Of a stretch of DNA of 64,000 bases, positions 23,150 to 34,318 are shown one piece after another; within the stretch, counting starts at the first letter, position 1, and every line of letters starts with the position of its first letter. A program made the translations under genes and the position numbers. The notes under the pieces were generated by a model. The model was not told the origin of the DNA and ran no database searches. It was given only the letters and a program-made list of their open reading frames with translations. The stretch is from Phaseolus vulgaris (lineage: Eukaryota > Streptophyta > Magnoliopsida > Fabales > Fabaceae), in assembly GCF_000499845.2 (NCBI RefSeq), contig NC_023759.2:41232672-41296671 (forward strand). The letters are read 5' to 3'.

Positions 23150-24027
23150 AAACTTTTCAATAATAGAAAATAAAATGTATTTAGAGAAGTTTATTTAAAC
23201 AGAACTTAAGTTTTCGTTGTATCTATTTCATGCTTCGAATAAGAGTTATTCTCACTGGGATTCTTATGGGAAATCAAATATAGTAATTGCCAATCATCTC
23301 GGTTTGGTATTGATTAGAGAATTTATTGACAGCTCACAAGACAACTAGTTTTGTAGTAATCTTCAATTTTTCTTCCTACTGTCGATTAGTTTACGAAATT
23401 CCAACTTGTTTGTGTCAAAATACCCACCAACTATGTTCTACTTATACCTTCCTTAACGATCCCTAGGAACAACTATCCACCACATTACCATAGTCTTCAT
23501 AGATTGTTCCAAGGACCATATTCCTTTGGTCGTAACAGCTGCATACACCAGATTAAAGAACTCCTTTTCATTGCTCATTGCAAATAACAAATGAATCTAT
23601 ATTTTTGTACCCCATCCCTTCCCATTTGCCCATCTAAGAATAACTTTTAATACAAATAAAGGGGTTCAAAATCATATTTGAGAAGGAAAAATTAAAGCAC
23701 AACTTCTTATACTTCAGACGTCAATTTTACCTTACTTAAAAACAATTCTATTCCTTTGGTCCCAGATGCTACAAACTTTAGCTGTTCAAACACATTTCCA
23801 CACAAGATTTTGTTTGGAGTTAACATGATCCAAAGAGAATCTCTCAAAGTGGCATCTTAGATCCTTATATTGAACAAAAATAATTTCAATCCATTTGTAA
23901 CAGTGACTCCAAACCATATAAAGCATACTTACATTCCAAGAATAAATGTTGAGATGATTCGTCTGTTTCTTGACATAGGGGACAAGAAAGAGTGCTAACT
24001 AGAACACCCCTCCTAACTAGGTTCACT
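23150..24027 (-). mobile_element. LINE A, 3' part (zinc-finger end of ORF2 and 3' UTR)
   Basis: Minus-strand L1-type remains. From 24,027 the frame reads the reverse-transcriptase zinc-binding domain (RRGVLVSTLSCPLCQETDES, then HLFLECKYAL; C-C-H-C pattern). Further on come SKQNLVWK and CSIWDQRNRIVFK, the usual C-terminus of legume L1 ORF2, with stops. It continues the frame interrupted at 31,403 once LINE B is removed. The part left of about 23,650 is a probable 3' UTR; the exact LINE end near 23,150-23,210 is uncertain. Confidence 0.85.
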
Positions 24028-25756
24028 ATGCTTTAATGACGAAAATGAAGGTTGATGAGCGACGAAAAGGGGAAATGGAAAGATATTCTGGACTCTAAAT
24101 ATATAGCGGAATCTGGTATTAGCCATGTTTGGTTGAATAATCAATCTTGGTGGTGGAGAGACTTAGCTAAAGTGATGGATTTGTGTCTCCTTTCTTGCGG
24201 TTTTTGTTGATGAATGCGGAAGCTCCATGGATTGTTGGTGGAACAAGGCTCTCCTAAGAGTGATGTTAGCCTTGGAGGTGCATGAGAAGTATGTGTCCAT
24301 TCTAACAGTATGAAGAGTAGGAGTGGTGAGGCCAACTCCCTTTGTAGGTGATGGTTGAAGATTAAAAGCCTATTCCTAAGAGAGTTTAGGCAAAGAGTGA
24401 GAATGACACAATTTTGGCAGCATTTCACTATTCAATTAATCTTGAATTTACATGACCCAAACTCCTCTATATATAACAAGAGTGGGCTGAAAATGAAAAG
24501 AGAATTGGAGGAAATTCAAATGTTGGCACATGGGAAGGTGGCTCATAAATTCAGCACATGTGAGGTAGGTTCTAGAATTCTTCCATGTGCTAGGAGTTCT
24601 AGAACCTTACGCTCCACTTAGGCTAAATGTGGGTTGGACCTAAGTTTAACTAGGAGTAGGAAACTCTAATTAAACTCAGGTTAGCATTTTAGATACCACT
24701 TTGCATGTTTCAACAAAAATACAAAAGAATTAAACTACGCTACTTTTGACAAAAAATGTAAAAACTATTCTACACTAGAGTTTATGACATGTAGAATGCG
24801 TCCTCTTGACCCCTCTTTGACCATAACTCTAGTGGTTGCCTCAATTTGACATATTGGTGACCTTTAAATGGATTGGTGCTGGGGCCTCTTCCATCATAAA
24901 GTATGCAGGAAGGGTGATGGTGAAGGTTGGTTTCAAAAAGCTATAGTATGGAAAGTCAGATTTGGGGACTTAGTATGATTTTGGGAGGATTCCTGGGTTG
25001 ACAACAATAATCTCAAGGGTTTATATCCTAGATTATATTCTCTGTCTTTGAATCAAGGGATGATGGTGGGTGAGACTGGTTTTTGGGATGATTATGGGTG
25101 ACATTGTCATTTAAAATGGAGGAGGGAGAGGTTCCAATGGAAGTCGGTTTTGGAGGAAGAATTATTAACAATCTTGTCTAGGGTTGTTCTGTACAATGAC
25201 TCCAAGGATTATATTGCATGGAGAGGGGATTTCAAGGGGTTTTTTTTTTTTCTGTGAAATCAACATATGCCCTTTTGGTCAACCAAGGCATCAAATCAAG
25301 TAATGGTGTATTTAGTCTACTATGGAAGACCACGACGTTGCCAAAAGTTCTAATCACTACCTGGAGAATCCTTCTAGACAGAATACCAACTAGTCTTTAT
25401 GCACTTTTTGTAACCAATCAGAATAATCCTCCCTACATTTGTTCTTGGATTGTGTTTATGCACACTGTGTTTGGATTCTTTGCTTCAGATGGATAGGCAT
25501 TTTGGGAGCCCAAAATAAGGATATTTGTAGTCACTTTGTGAAATTCCATTTAGTTCATATGTTCAAGAAACAGAATCAAGTGTGGAAGGGAGTGTGGGTG
25601 GCGATTGTATGTTGTATTTGGGAGCACAGGAATAATGTGATCTTTAGACAAAGGGTTCTTGATTCTGAGGAAATCTTCCAAGCGGTTCAACTTCTTTCTT
25701 GGTTATGGTTGACAGGGAAGGCTCTTTTTCATATTCTTTCCCCAATTGGCACCTGA
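24028..25756 (+). pseudogene. LINE B ORF2 C-terminal region
   Basis: Starts within ORF2 (GKWKDILDSKY, then WWWRDLAKV) and is interrupted at 24,173 by the LTR-like insert. It resumes in frame at 24,902 with CRKGDGEGWFQKAI. The zinc-binding domain FSVKSTYALLVNQGIKSSNG ... LLWKTTTLPKVL is at 25,240-25,400. After a frameshift near 25,400-25,440 it reads CVYAHCVWILCFRWIGILG and CCIWEHRNNVIFRQRVLDSE up to the stop at 25,754-25,756. Internal TAG/TGA codons confirm decay. Confidence 0.88.
24173..24896. mobile_element. Solo-LTR-like insertion in LINE B
   Basis: A 724 bp block begins TGATGGA and ends TCCATCA (TG...CA with 7 bp inverted ends). It is flanked by an exact 5 bp duplication TAAAG at 24,168-24,172 and 24,897-24,901. 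A TATA-like stretch (CTATATATAAC) lies near 24,470 and there is no recognisable protein. Removing the block plus one TAAAG joins RDLAKV to CRKGDGE in frame, matching the related LINE A order (KDLCKV..). Both points fit a solo LTR; which strand it was transcribed from is not certain. Confidence 0.82.
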
Positions 25757-26640
25757 ATCCTAATCAGTGCCTCCTCTGTGTTCGCTGAGTAAGACAGTAA
25801 AATAGAGTGAGGGGGGATGAAGCCTTAGACCCATTATGGTCTGTCATGTTGGTCCGTTCTGGTTTATAAGGGAACAATTCTCTCTTGGATTATGCAGGTG
25901 TTTAAGTGGGTCGAGCTAATAACTTTCACTTTTTCTAATGGGAAACTATATGTGGAGGCAGGGTTGTTTCTATATTGTGGATTGTATAGTCGTGGGATGC
26001 ACTGGTTTGTGGCTGGTCTGATGCAGATTCATCCATGTTATAAGAAGCTAAGTAGTTTAGCAGGTAACTACAGGGAAGTTGTGGAAGATGTGTAGTAATT
26101 GATTGTGAAGTTGTTTGGAAGTATAAAGGGTGTAGTAACTATGTATCTATGAAGACTAGCAAGCTTATGAATGGGTTTAAGCATTCAAGGATGATCATAC
26201 ATTGTTCAATGGACTACAATTATTCTTGGTCTGTCTCATATTACAAGGGGTATCTCATACTCCATTATAGAAACCCAAAGAAGTGGTTATGACAATGCAG
26301 ATTCATGCAGGTTTTGTGGAGAATTAGAAACACTTTTCACTTTATAACATGATTTTAATGTCTGTTTATGAAGGAGTTCTGGGAGGTCCTATGAATGCCT
26401 TGGCAGCATCTGTCAACACAAACTTCATGCTGGAATTTTACATTCTATATGGGTGATGCAAGCTGGTGGAGGTGTTGCTACCACAATTTGGACTAAGGCA
26501 ACACTAATGTTAATACTTCGGCTTTTTGGTGCAATCTGGTGTGGTGTTTTGGTGTTGCCAAGGGGTGTATTGTTGCACACAGTTTTGTTTCTTTCTTAAT
26601 GCAGGTTATCATGTTATATAGGAAGCAAATGAAGGGTGAT
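25757..26640 (+). other. LINE B 3' untranslated region, first part
   Basis: Non-coding continuation of LINE B after its ORF2 stop, up to the truncated gypsy element. A 67-codon frame at 25,892-26,095 is not recognised. The remaining 3' UTR with the A tail is at about 31,197-31,393. Confidence 0.65.
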
Positions 26641-26664
26641 GTGAGTAAAGGTAGCCAAATAGCC

Positions 26665-28942
26665 AATCTGCTCGATCAATAGCCCATTCAGTCCCTCCAA
26701 GATGATGCCAGCTCCACTGCCTTGTTGGTTAGAGGACACATCTACAGAGAGCACCCATCGGAAGTTGGCTTCTTCTTGGTGTGCATCTGCCGAGGAGAGC
26801 TCTACCACGAAATCAACATAAACTTGGCCTTTGATAGGGCGTCTGGGCTCGTACTGGACATCGAACTCTGATAGTTCTACTGCCCAACGTTCCATTCTTC
26901 ACGCCACGTCCGGCTTTTGTAAGACCTTGCGAATGGGCAAGTCTGTCATCACCACTACAGTAAAGCTTTGAAAGTAGTGGCGAAGTCTACTTGCTGAGAA
27001 CACTGCTATCAGAGCCGCCTTCTCTAGGGCCTGATATCTCACCTCAGGCCCTTGCAATACTTTGTTCACAAAGTATATATTGACTTCTGCACTTGGTCCT
27101 GTTCCAGCACGAGGACCGTACTGATCGCCAGTTCTGTAATTGTGAAGTACAAACGAAGCGGAATACCCAGTTGCGGCTTGCACAACACTGGGGGACCGGC
27201 CAGGTACTCCTTCAGCTTGAGGAACGCCTCTTCACACTCCCTGGTCCAGATGAACATGTTGTTCCTCCTCAAACACTGGAAGTAAGGGTAACCTTTGTCC
27301 TCCCCAGCTGATTTGAATCTAGACAGAGCGGCCATCCGCCCTGTCAACTGCTGCACCTCCTTCACTGAGATCGGGCTCCTCATTGCGAGGATTGCAACGC
27401 ACTTCTCAGGGTTCGTCTCTATCCCACGCTCGGTGAGTATGAAGCCCAAGAACTTACCCGCTTCCACCTCGAACACACACTTCTCGGGGTTCAGCTTCGA
27501 TCTATATTTAGTTATTGTGGTAAATAGCTCTTTTAAATCAGCAACGTGTTGATCCTTCACCTGCGAGGTCACCACCATGTCATCCACATAGGCCTGCACA
27601 TTTCACCCTATCATGGGCGCAAACACTCTGTCCATCAGCCTCCGGTAGGTGGCACCTGCATTTTTCAGCCCAAAGGACATCACTGTGTAACAATAGCAAG
27701 ATAGCTCTATCATGAACGTCGTCTTGCATTTGTCCCTCGAATGCATCTTGATCTGGTTATACCCAGAAAAAGAATCTAGGAAGCTGAGCAACCTGCAACC
27801 CGAGGCGCTATCTACCAAAGCATCAATGCTTGTTAGGGGATATGAGTCCTTCAGACAAGCCTTATTGAGGTCCCTGAAGTCTATGCACATCCTTCCCGTT
27901 GGCCTTCTTCACCAGGACCATGTTTGTCAGCCACTCGGAGTACTGGATCTCCCTTATGTGGTCGACACTCAACAACTTCTGCGTCTCTTCTTTGATGACC
28001 TGTTTCCTCTCCTCGTTGAACTTTCTTCTTCTTTGGCGATCAGGTCGGACCTAGGGGTTCATTGTGAGGCGATGGCATAGGATGTTAGGGTCTATCCCAG
28101 GCATGTCCGAAGTGATCCATGCGAAGGTATCCAGGTGTCGTGCTATAACCTCGACAATCTGGTCCTACGCCGCTTGGCCTAGAGACTTACCAAGTTTGGA
28201 AATTTTGCCACCAATCTCCCTCTCCGGGATGTCGCCAGCTGCTTCGAGTTGTCTTTCTCGGGCAATCTCTGCGTGGGCGACCCCTTATTCACTTGGGGCC
28301 TGGGTAGTGACAGTGAACACCCCTCTCTTTGTCTTGAGGCTATTCTTGTAGCATCTCTTAGCCTCCTTCTGATCTGACTTGATGGTAATCACTGTTCCCC
28401 CAAATCAGGCAGCTTCATCTTCATGTGCCTTGTCGATGCTACCGCCCTCAACCTGTTCAGTGCAGGTCTACCCAACAGTATGTTGTAAGCTGAGGGAGCG
28501 TTAACAACAAGGTACCTGATGTTCTCTGTGCAGGAGGCAACACCATCTATGAGGGTGGTTCTCAACTCTAGGTGCCCACGCACTTCCACCTAGTCTCCAA
28601 CAAAATCATACAAACAACCAGAGGCCTCAGTTGGTCAGGAGACAACTGTAACTTGTTGAAAGTCGACCAGAACATCACGTCTGCCGAACTTCCCTGGTCC
28701 TCTAGGACACGATGCACCTTCTTCACTGCGGTCACTACCGAGATTACCACTGCGTCATTGTCATGAGGGACAATATCTCGGAGGTCAACCTTGGTGAAGA
28801 CGAGGTCGACGTCAAGGGTCTGGTTTGCCTCTTGTGCCTCTACCGTCATCACCGCTCGTACGTACTTCTTCCGCTGAGAAGTGGTGCATCCCCCACCCGA
28901 GAAACCCCTCAAAATGGTGTGAATCTCGCCATGAACGAGCAT
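26665..28942 (-). pseudogene. Gypsy pol remains: protease, RT, partial RNase H
   Basis: The protease core is at about 28,700 (VLEDQGSSADVMF, the D-Q-G-S-S-A-D form of plant gypsy elements). RT is at 27,890-27,066: CIDFRDLNKACLKDSYPLT, FSGYNQIKMH, FGLKNAGATYRRLMD and the YVDDMVV active site, with a stop and frame change near 27,600. The RNase H start is at 26,895-26,665 (MERWAVELSEFDVQYEPR, then WVLSVDVSSNQQGSGAGIIL). Frame changes and the missing end show it is dead. Confidence 0.88.
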
Positions 28943-29025
28943 CTCGTGCCCCTAATCACCTCCTGGTGTTGGCAACGTCTGGCCTCCCTATGACTCTAGC
29001 AAGTAGTCCTTCAGGAAGACATTCT

Positions 29026-30199
29026 TCACCAGTTCATCCAACTGGTGTTCGAGTGCCAAACAGTTGCGTATGGGTGGCCAAACGCTTGGAGGAACTCGCA
29101 CCAAGCGTTCTTGTTAGGCCCCAACCTCTTGTCAGTCTTTGCGAGCATCTTCAGTATCTCCGTTATGTTGGGGACAATGATGAGCTCCTGAAATTTCACT
29201 AGGAAGTTGTGCCTTAGTGGCACGTCCTCCCTCATGCGTCCCCTAGTTTGGGATTTTCTGGGCTCGTAGGGCTGCTGCTTTGTTGGGGCTTTCTTCTCCG
29301 TCGTTGCCTCATGTACCCTCATGGGCTGAGGTCGACTTGGCCCTCGCAGGCGGGTGAGGACAACACAATCGCGCTTCTTAGTGAGTTCCCCTTCTGCGAC
29401 GATAAAAGCCACCGCTCGACGCCTGATCTCAACGAAAGTCTTGGGGCGGCTCCGGATGAGTGACTCACTTAAGGGTTCCGACATGATTCCCTTTCTAAAG
29501 GCGTGCATCATTATATCCTCATCCTTGGTGTGCAGCCTTGCCACTTGTGGCCCGAATCTGTTGAGGTAGTCCTTCAAGGACTCCCCTTGGTATTGTCTTA
29601 CGTCAAAGAGATTGTAAGAGACTGGTGGGAGAGCCCGATTGGCTATGTATTGCTCCTTGAACAGCTTAAAAACTGCGCGAACGATGTCACATGCCCTTCA
29701 GAGAGGCTGATGAACCAATCTAGTGTCGTGTCTGCCAACGTGCTCATGAACAGCTTGCAATGCACCGCGTCAAAGTCCCCAACCAACATCATCTGTGTGT
29801 GGAAGGCCTTGAGATAAGCATCTGGGTCCTCTACACCTGTAAAGGTAGCTTTAGGACCCACAAACGTGGCTGGTATCACGGCGTCCATGATCGGTTGTGA
29901 AAACGGCATTGGGAAAGTCCTGGGTGGTATGACCGGTTCTTGCTCTTCCACCTCACGTTCCCCTGCCAGGTTCTGCAAGTTCCTGCGCAATTCCTCGTTG
30001 GTCCTGCGCAGTTCTTCGTTTCTCGCTTGCAACGCAACCAGATCAATCTGCTCTTGATGCCGCCACCGTTTCCTAAAGGGCGCGCATCATCTCCATGATT
30101 TGTTGCATGGTGATGCTCTCGCCTCCATTTGGTGCGACGGATCCTTGCCTCGTGTTTCTCATCTTGATGGATCTTTGCTCTATGCTTGCGAATGGACAA
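29026..30199 (-). pseudogene. Gypsy gag remains
   Basis: Retrotransposon gag (PF03732-like). A coiled, Glu/Arg-rich start (RRTNEELRRNLQNLAGE) is followed by FTGVEDPDAYLKAFHTQM, TLDWFISLSEGHVTSFAQF and, after a frame change near 29,640, ESLKDYLNRFGPQVARLH and RPKTFVEIRRRAVAFIVAEG. A His-rich zinc-knuckle-like C-terminus follows. No single frame spans it. Confidence 0.85.
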
Positions 30200-30232
30200 A
30201 GTTTTTAATCGTGCCCCACGGTGGACGTCAAA

Positions 30233-31196
30233 TGTTCCTGCCAGTTGACTCGATTGCCTTCATGTCCCTAACGACACTCACACGCCTAATTCTCTCTATA
30301 CTGGCTCGTGCCTTCCTTTGATCGAAACACCTTGCACCTGCAAAGACAAAGGGGAGCCCTAAAGGTCGTTTGCACTTCGACGCTCAAGTCAATACTAGGG
30401 TTAGGAAACACCAAAACTCTTAATCGTAAAAACTCAGTGTAAAACTGTGTATCGTGTAAAACTTGCCTACCTTGTGAGGTTTCTTACTACCCTTTATATA
30501 GTCTAGGGTTTCCGTTGTTTCCACTACCCGCATTTATGATTTCTGAGGGTATGTCTTAGCGCCGCTATCACCCAATCTTAGGGTAATCTAGCGTGTAAGA
30601 CTCCCTTACTGAAGGGCAACCTCTGACGGAATGGCCACCGGGATACCAACTCGTGCACCTAATTTCTGGGGCCATCTGTCTCGAGGGTGCCCTAGTTGTT
30701 CACGTGCCATGCATGCAGCCTACCCCTGGAACGCAACCCTAATGGGCCTTAGCGCTTCCAGCAGCTCTTTACTTGTGTCACGCCTGAATGCGCTATTCAC
30801 ACCACGCACATGAGCTCCCTGTGACCTAGGACTCTGCCCTTCTCTTTGGATGATTTACTGATAACTGGTGTGATTTCTGGGATCCACCTCTCGTGGTCCA
30901 GCTCCGCTATTTGAATCACCGAGGCCCAATGTCACATCGCCCTCACTCTGTTGCCGAGGACACATCAACACCTCCTAGTGATCGATGTCTGACAACTCTT
31001 CGGCATCTTGGCTCGCGTCGCTTGCAAGACACTGGCCATGCTGCTTGTGGGACCCAGCTTACGTGGCCCACCATTACTAGTAGTTAGCGATGTCCGAGGA
31101 CTGGTCGGTACAATTGGTAAGGATCCAATGTTTGGCTCATGGAACCCTGCAAAAGCCATACCAATGACCTAGTCAGAAGGGCATGTGTGGACAACA
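30233..31196 (-). repeat. 5' LTR of the gypsy element (single copy)
   Basis: The left border TGTTCCTG is set by the primer-site-like sequence next to it. The right border at ACAACA (31,196) is tentative, set by the resumption of LINE B 3' UTR sequence. A TATATAAAGG box on the minus strand (30,491-30,500) marks the promoter. The partner LTR is missing. Confidence 0.6.
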
Positions 31197-31393
31197 AAGA
31201 TTGCTATACCTATTGGAAAATTCCAGGTCAAAATCATCTTGTAACTAGTTTAAGATTGTTGAGTTAAGTGGTGGGTCACTTAACTTTGCTTTGCTTGTTG
31301 AATGCTTAAACTAGGAGTATTTTTTGTATAAGGGTTGGGACACTCCTAAAGTGTCTCATTTTAATTCTATTAATTCATTGCTGATAAAAAAAA

Positions 31394-31923
31394 AGGTTCA
31401 CTCTTGTTGGTAATTTATTCAGCAAAGCCTACCAGCCTGTAGTTAGGAAATTCAGAAAGATTTTAGACATCCAAAGATGTTTAAAGAGCAAGGACACATT
31501 GTTGTTGCCAAGGGTGCTTTTTGAGACACAATCATATGCATATTTGACTGAGAATTCCTCACCCTCCCACACCAATGTGTCCTTCTCATTCCTATTAGGC
31601 TTAACGCAAGACAAGGATGTCAACCTTTCTTCCTGTAGAGCAGTTTCTCATTCAAATTCATTACGTCTCCTATACTAAATCAACCCATTCTCCAACCTCA
31701 CCCACCGTTAACCCTTGGTCCAACGAAATTGAATTAAACCAGGAGTCTTCCCAAAATCTAGCTTTGTCCCCATCTCCAATTCTCCATCCAATTGCTTTTT
31801 GGAACCATCTTAGCATACCTTCCTAACTACACACCTTACACAAGTCTTTCCACCACCAAGATTGATGTTTTATAAGGGTGTATGTTTGTCTAGACTCACT
31901 TCCATACTTTGAGTTAAGAACGT
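31394..31923 (-). mobile_element. LINE A, middle part of ORF2
   Basis: Minus-strand frame, read from 31,923 downwards: VLNSKYGSESRQTYTLIKHQ, WWWKDLCKVC, LRWFQKAIGWRIGDGDKARF, LDQGLTVGEVGEW and, after a frameshift, FSVKYAYDCVSKSTLGNNNV and LFKHLWMSKI. These follow the order of the plant L1 ORF2 linker and zinc-binding domain seen in LINE B. It continues 35,300-39,990 to the right and 23,150-24,027 to the left. Confidence 0.9.
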
Positions 31924-32202
31924 TGTTGGTGTCTTATAGAGAATGCACACTAATGCACACTTGAACTTTGGAAGAAATCAATTTATTTTAAAATACTTTA
32001 AAAATTAAATACTAATATCCATGATCCTTAATCATAACTGAAACAAGGGTTGGATCCTAAAAATAAGCAAAGAAACCACATACATGATTAAAGAAAGAAA
32101 ATAACTAACTCCTAAAATCAAGGAGCACTACTTTGAATCAGTCAATCATTAACAAAACCAAAAAAGAATAAGTGATAACATTCTTGAACATGTGACTTAA
32201 CA
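31924..32202 (-). repeat. 3' LTR of the nested copia element
   Basis: 279 bp, alignable with 35,032-35,299. It carries a small extra duplication (CACACTAATGCACACTTG against CACACTTG) near its start. Confidence 0.92.
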
Positions 32203-32492
32203 CTCCTCCTTGTTTAGATGATGCAAACTCCAAGTTTCTTCCTATGCTTCAAGAACTTAACTCCAAAGTTCCAAGTTCCCTTGATGTATATAATGACTTT
32301 CTTTAAAATCCTCATGCGAGTCTCATTTGGGCAATGCATGAATCTAGATAGAATGTCTACTGCATTTAGAATGCCAAGTCTGGTTGCTGACAAAATACAT
32401 TAAACATCCTATCAAGCTTCTGAATTCAACCTCATCAACTTTGGCAGATCCATCTTCTTTGACTAGGTTCTCCTTTTGATTCATGGGAGTTC

Positions 32493-32810
32493 TCATTTCC
32501 TTGCAATCTTCCATCTGGAACTTTTTAAGTATTTCTTTTGCATATTTCTTCTGACAGATAAATACTTCATCCTGACAATTTCCATCCCAAGAAAGTAAGT
32601 CATCAGGCCAAGGTCTGTGATTTCAAAGACCTTCTTCATTTTCAACTTGAATTGATTGACCTGATCAAGATTATTTCCAATAACTAACAAATCATCTACA
32701 TAAAGAGAGATGGGTAGAATGTTTGCACCATCATTCTTGACAGAGTAAGTCCAGTGCTTGTTGTTTCCGCCCAAAATTTCTTTGAGAGATTCTTCTCTTG
32801 AAGCATGCAA
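32493..32810 (-). pseudogene. Nested copia: integrase tail joined to RT C-terminal part
   Basis: The frame reads an integrase tail (REESLKEILGGN) and passes directly into RT (WTYSVKNDGANILPISLYVD, then DLLVIGNN with the YVDD site, then DLGLMTYFLGMEI). In an intact element several hundred codons lie between these, so this is the junction of an internal deletion near 32,755. Confidence 0.8.
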
Positions 32811-33067
32811 TGAGTCATTTCCATTATAAATCTATTTCTCCTTTCACTAACTCCATCTTGTTGTGGAGTGTATGGGGCTGTAATTGATGCTCATTCTTGC
32901 CTCCTCACAAAAATGATTGAAAGTTTCTGAAGTGTACTCCTTGCCATTATCAGATCATAAAATTTGAATTATGCAACCACTTTCATTTTCCACCCTGACC
33001 TTGAATTTTATAAATGCACCAACAACTTCTGATTTTTGTTTCAAAAAGAAAATCCAACACATTCTTG

Positions 33068-33914
33068 TTAGATCATCAATAATGCTATATAATAAAGGTT
33101 ACTATTTAATGATGGTGTTCTTCGAGGACCACAAAGATTAATGTGTATGACTTGCAATTTCTTCAAAGCTCTCCAAGCTTGTTTAAGGAATGATTGCCTA
33201 TGTTGCTTCCCAAATTTGCCTGCTCGACAATAGGTCAGGTCATCATTAAGATCAGAAAGTCCTTCTCCCAATTTCTTAAGTAGCCCTAAAAGATGAAAAC
33301 GCCCAAGTCTTTTGTGCCAAATTTCAGTGGCACTTTCTTTGGATTTAAAGGCCATGTGCTCCTCCTCCATTGGATCGAGTGCAAAACTTTTTTCCTTAAT
33401 TTCAACTTTAAACAAATCTGTCATCAATATCTTTAATTAAGCAATTTCTTCAAAGCTCTCCAAGCTTGTTTAGGGAATGATTGCTTATGTTCTTCCCAAA
33501 TTTGCATGCTCGATAGTAGGTCAGGTCATCATCAAGATCAGAAAGTCCTTCTCCCAGTTTCTTAAGTAGCCCTAAAAGATGAAAATACCCAAGTCTTTTG
33601 TGCCAAATTTCAGTGGCATTTTCTTTGGATTTAAAGGCTATGTGCTCCTCCTCCATTGGATTGAGAGCAAAACTTGTTCCCTTCATCTCAACTTTAAACA
33701 AATCTTTGCCATCAACATCTTTGATTAAGTAATGTTTATTTTCAAACATCACTTTATAGCCTTTTTCCAACAATTGACCAATACTCAAAAGATTTTGATC
33801 AATCTCTTGCACAAAAAGAACATCTATAATGGTTTTTGTATCTTTATAGCTTGTGATAGCTATTGTGCCTTTTATTGTCAGGTGTTCACCATTTCCAATC
33901 CTCACCCCTTTTAA
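33068..33914 (-). pseudogene. Nested copia: protease tail to GAG-pre-integrase, duplicated
   Basis: Minus strand reads RIGNGEHLTIKGTIAI, LLSIGQLLEKGYKVMFENKH and then ATEIWHKRLGYFHLLGLLKK, the GAG-pre-integrase domain with its zinc-binding start. The same segment recurs as ATEIWHKRLGRFHLLGLLKK downstream, followed by LQVIHINLCGPRRTPSLN, the integrase start. See the separate duplication entry. Confidence 0.85.
33154..33729 (-). repeat. 287-289 bp tandem duplication inside the nested copia
   Basis: 33,154-33,440 and 33,441-33,729 are head-to-tail copies, both starting GCAATTTCTTCAAAGCTCTC on the plus strand. They differ at about 20 positions by eye, roughly 7 percent. The copied unit is the GAG-pre-integrase region. 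Confidence 0.93.
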
Positions 33915-34318
33915 TCTCAGTAATTCTCAATTCCTTAAAGAGTTCCTTGTCTTGTGTCATGTGGTTGGTGCAGCCATTGTCAACCAATCAACTTTCACTT
34001 GATTCTCTGCTTGAGAAACAAATGGCTACGAACAATTGATCTTCCTCTTCTTGATCAGCAACTTGAGCATCTGCCTCTTTCACCTGATTTTTTTTTGCAT
34101 ATCACTACTTTATGTTCAAGTTGGTTGCATTTGGAACATTTGACGTCAGGTCTTCTCCAACATTTGAATGGTGGATGGCCTTTATTTACACAGTGTTCGC
34201 AATGTGGATATGTTTTCTTTAAGCCTCCTTCTTTGCCCTTTTGGTGATTGCTAAATGAATTTTCTTCATTTGATGGTTGGTCTTCCAGTTCTTCTTCTTT
34301 TTATACCTGTTGTAATCT

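Larger units (their letters stand above)
26665..31196 (-). mobile_element. Truncated Ty3-gypsy retrotransposon
   Basis: Minus-strand sense. A 5' LTR of about 0.96 kb (about 30,233-31,196) is followed by an untranslated leader, gag, protease, RT and the first part of RNase H. The homology stops at about 26,665 just after the RNase H motif ..GLNGLLIEQ, so integrase and the 3' LTR are absent. Next to the LTR the minus strand reads GACGTCCACCGTGGGGCACG, a primer-site environment seen in many plant gypsy elements. It lies within the LINE B 3' UTR. No target duplication is visible, as expected for a copy that lost one end. Confidence 0.85.
24028..31393 (+). mobile_element. LINE B (L1 type), 5'-truncated, inserted in LINE A and itself split
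   Basis: A plus-strand LINE fragment flanked by the 9 bp duplication AGGTTCACT (24,019-24,027 and 31,394-31,402). It ends in a run of A at 31,386-31,393 after the conserved tail TATAAGGGTTGGGACACTCC..CTGATAAAA. LINE-derived parts are 24,028-24,172, 24,902 to about 26,640, and about 31,197-31,393. The gaps are a solo-LTR-like insert (24,173-24,896) and a truncated gypsy element (about 26,665-31,196). A 5' truncation, an A tail and a 9 bp duplication are what target-primed reverse transcription leaves. Confidence 0.92.

Noticed and set aside
29248..30321. Plus-strand frames opposite gypsy gag and leader
   Set aside because: Antisense shadows in a GC-richer transposon; the minus strand carries the gag motifs.
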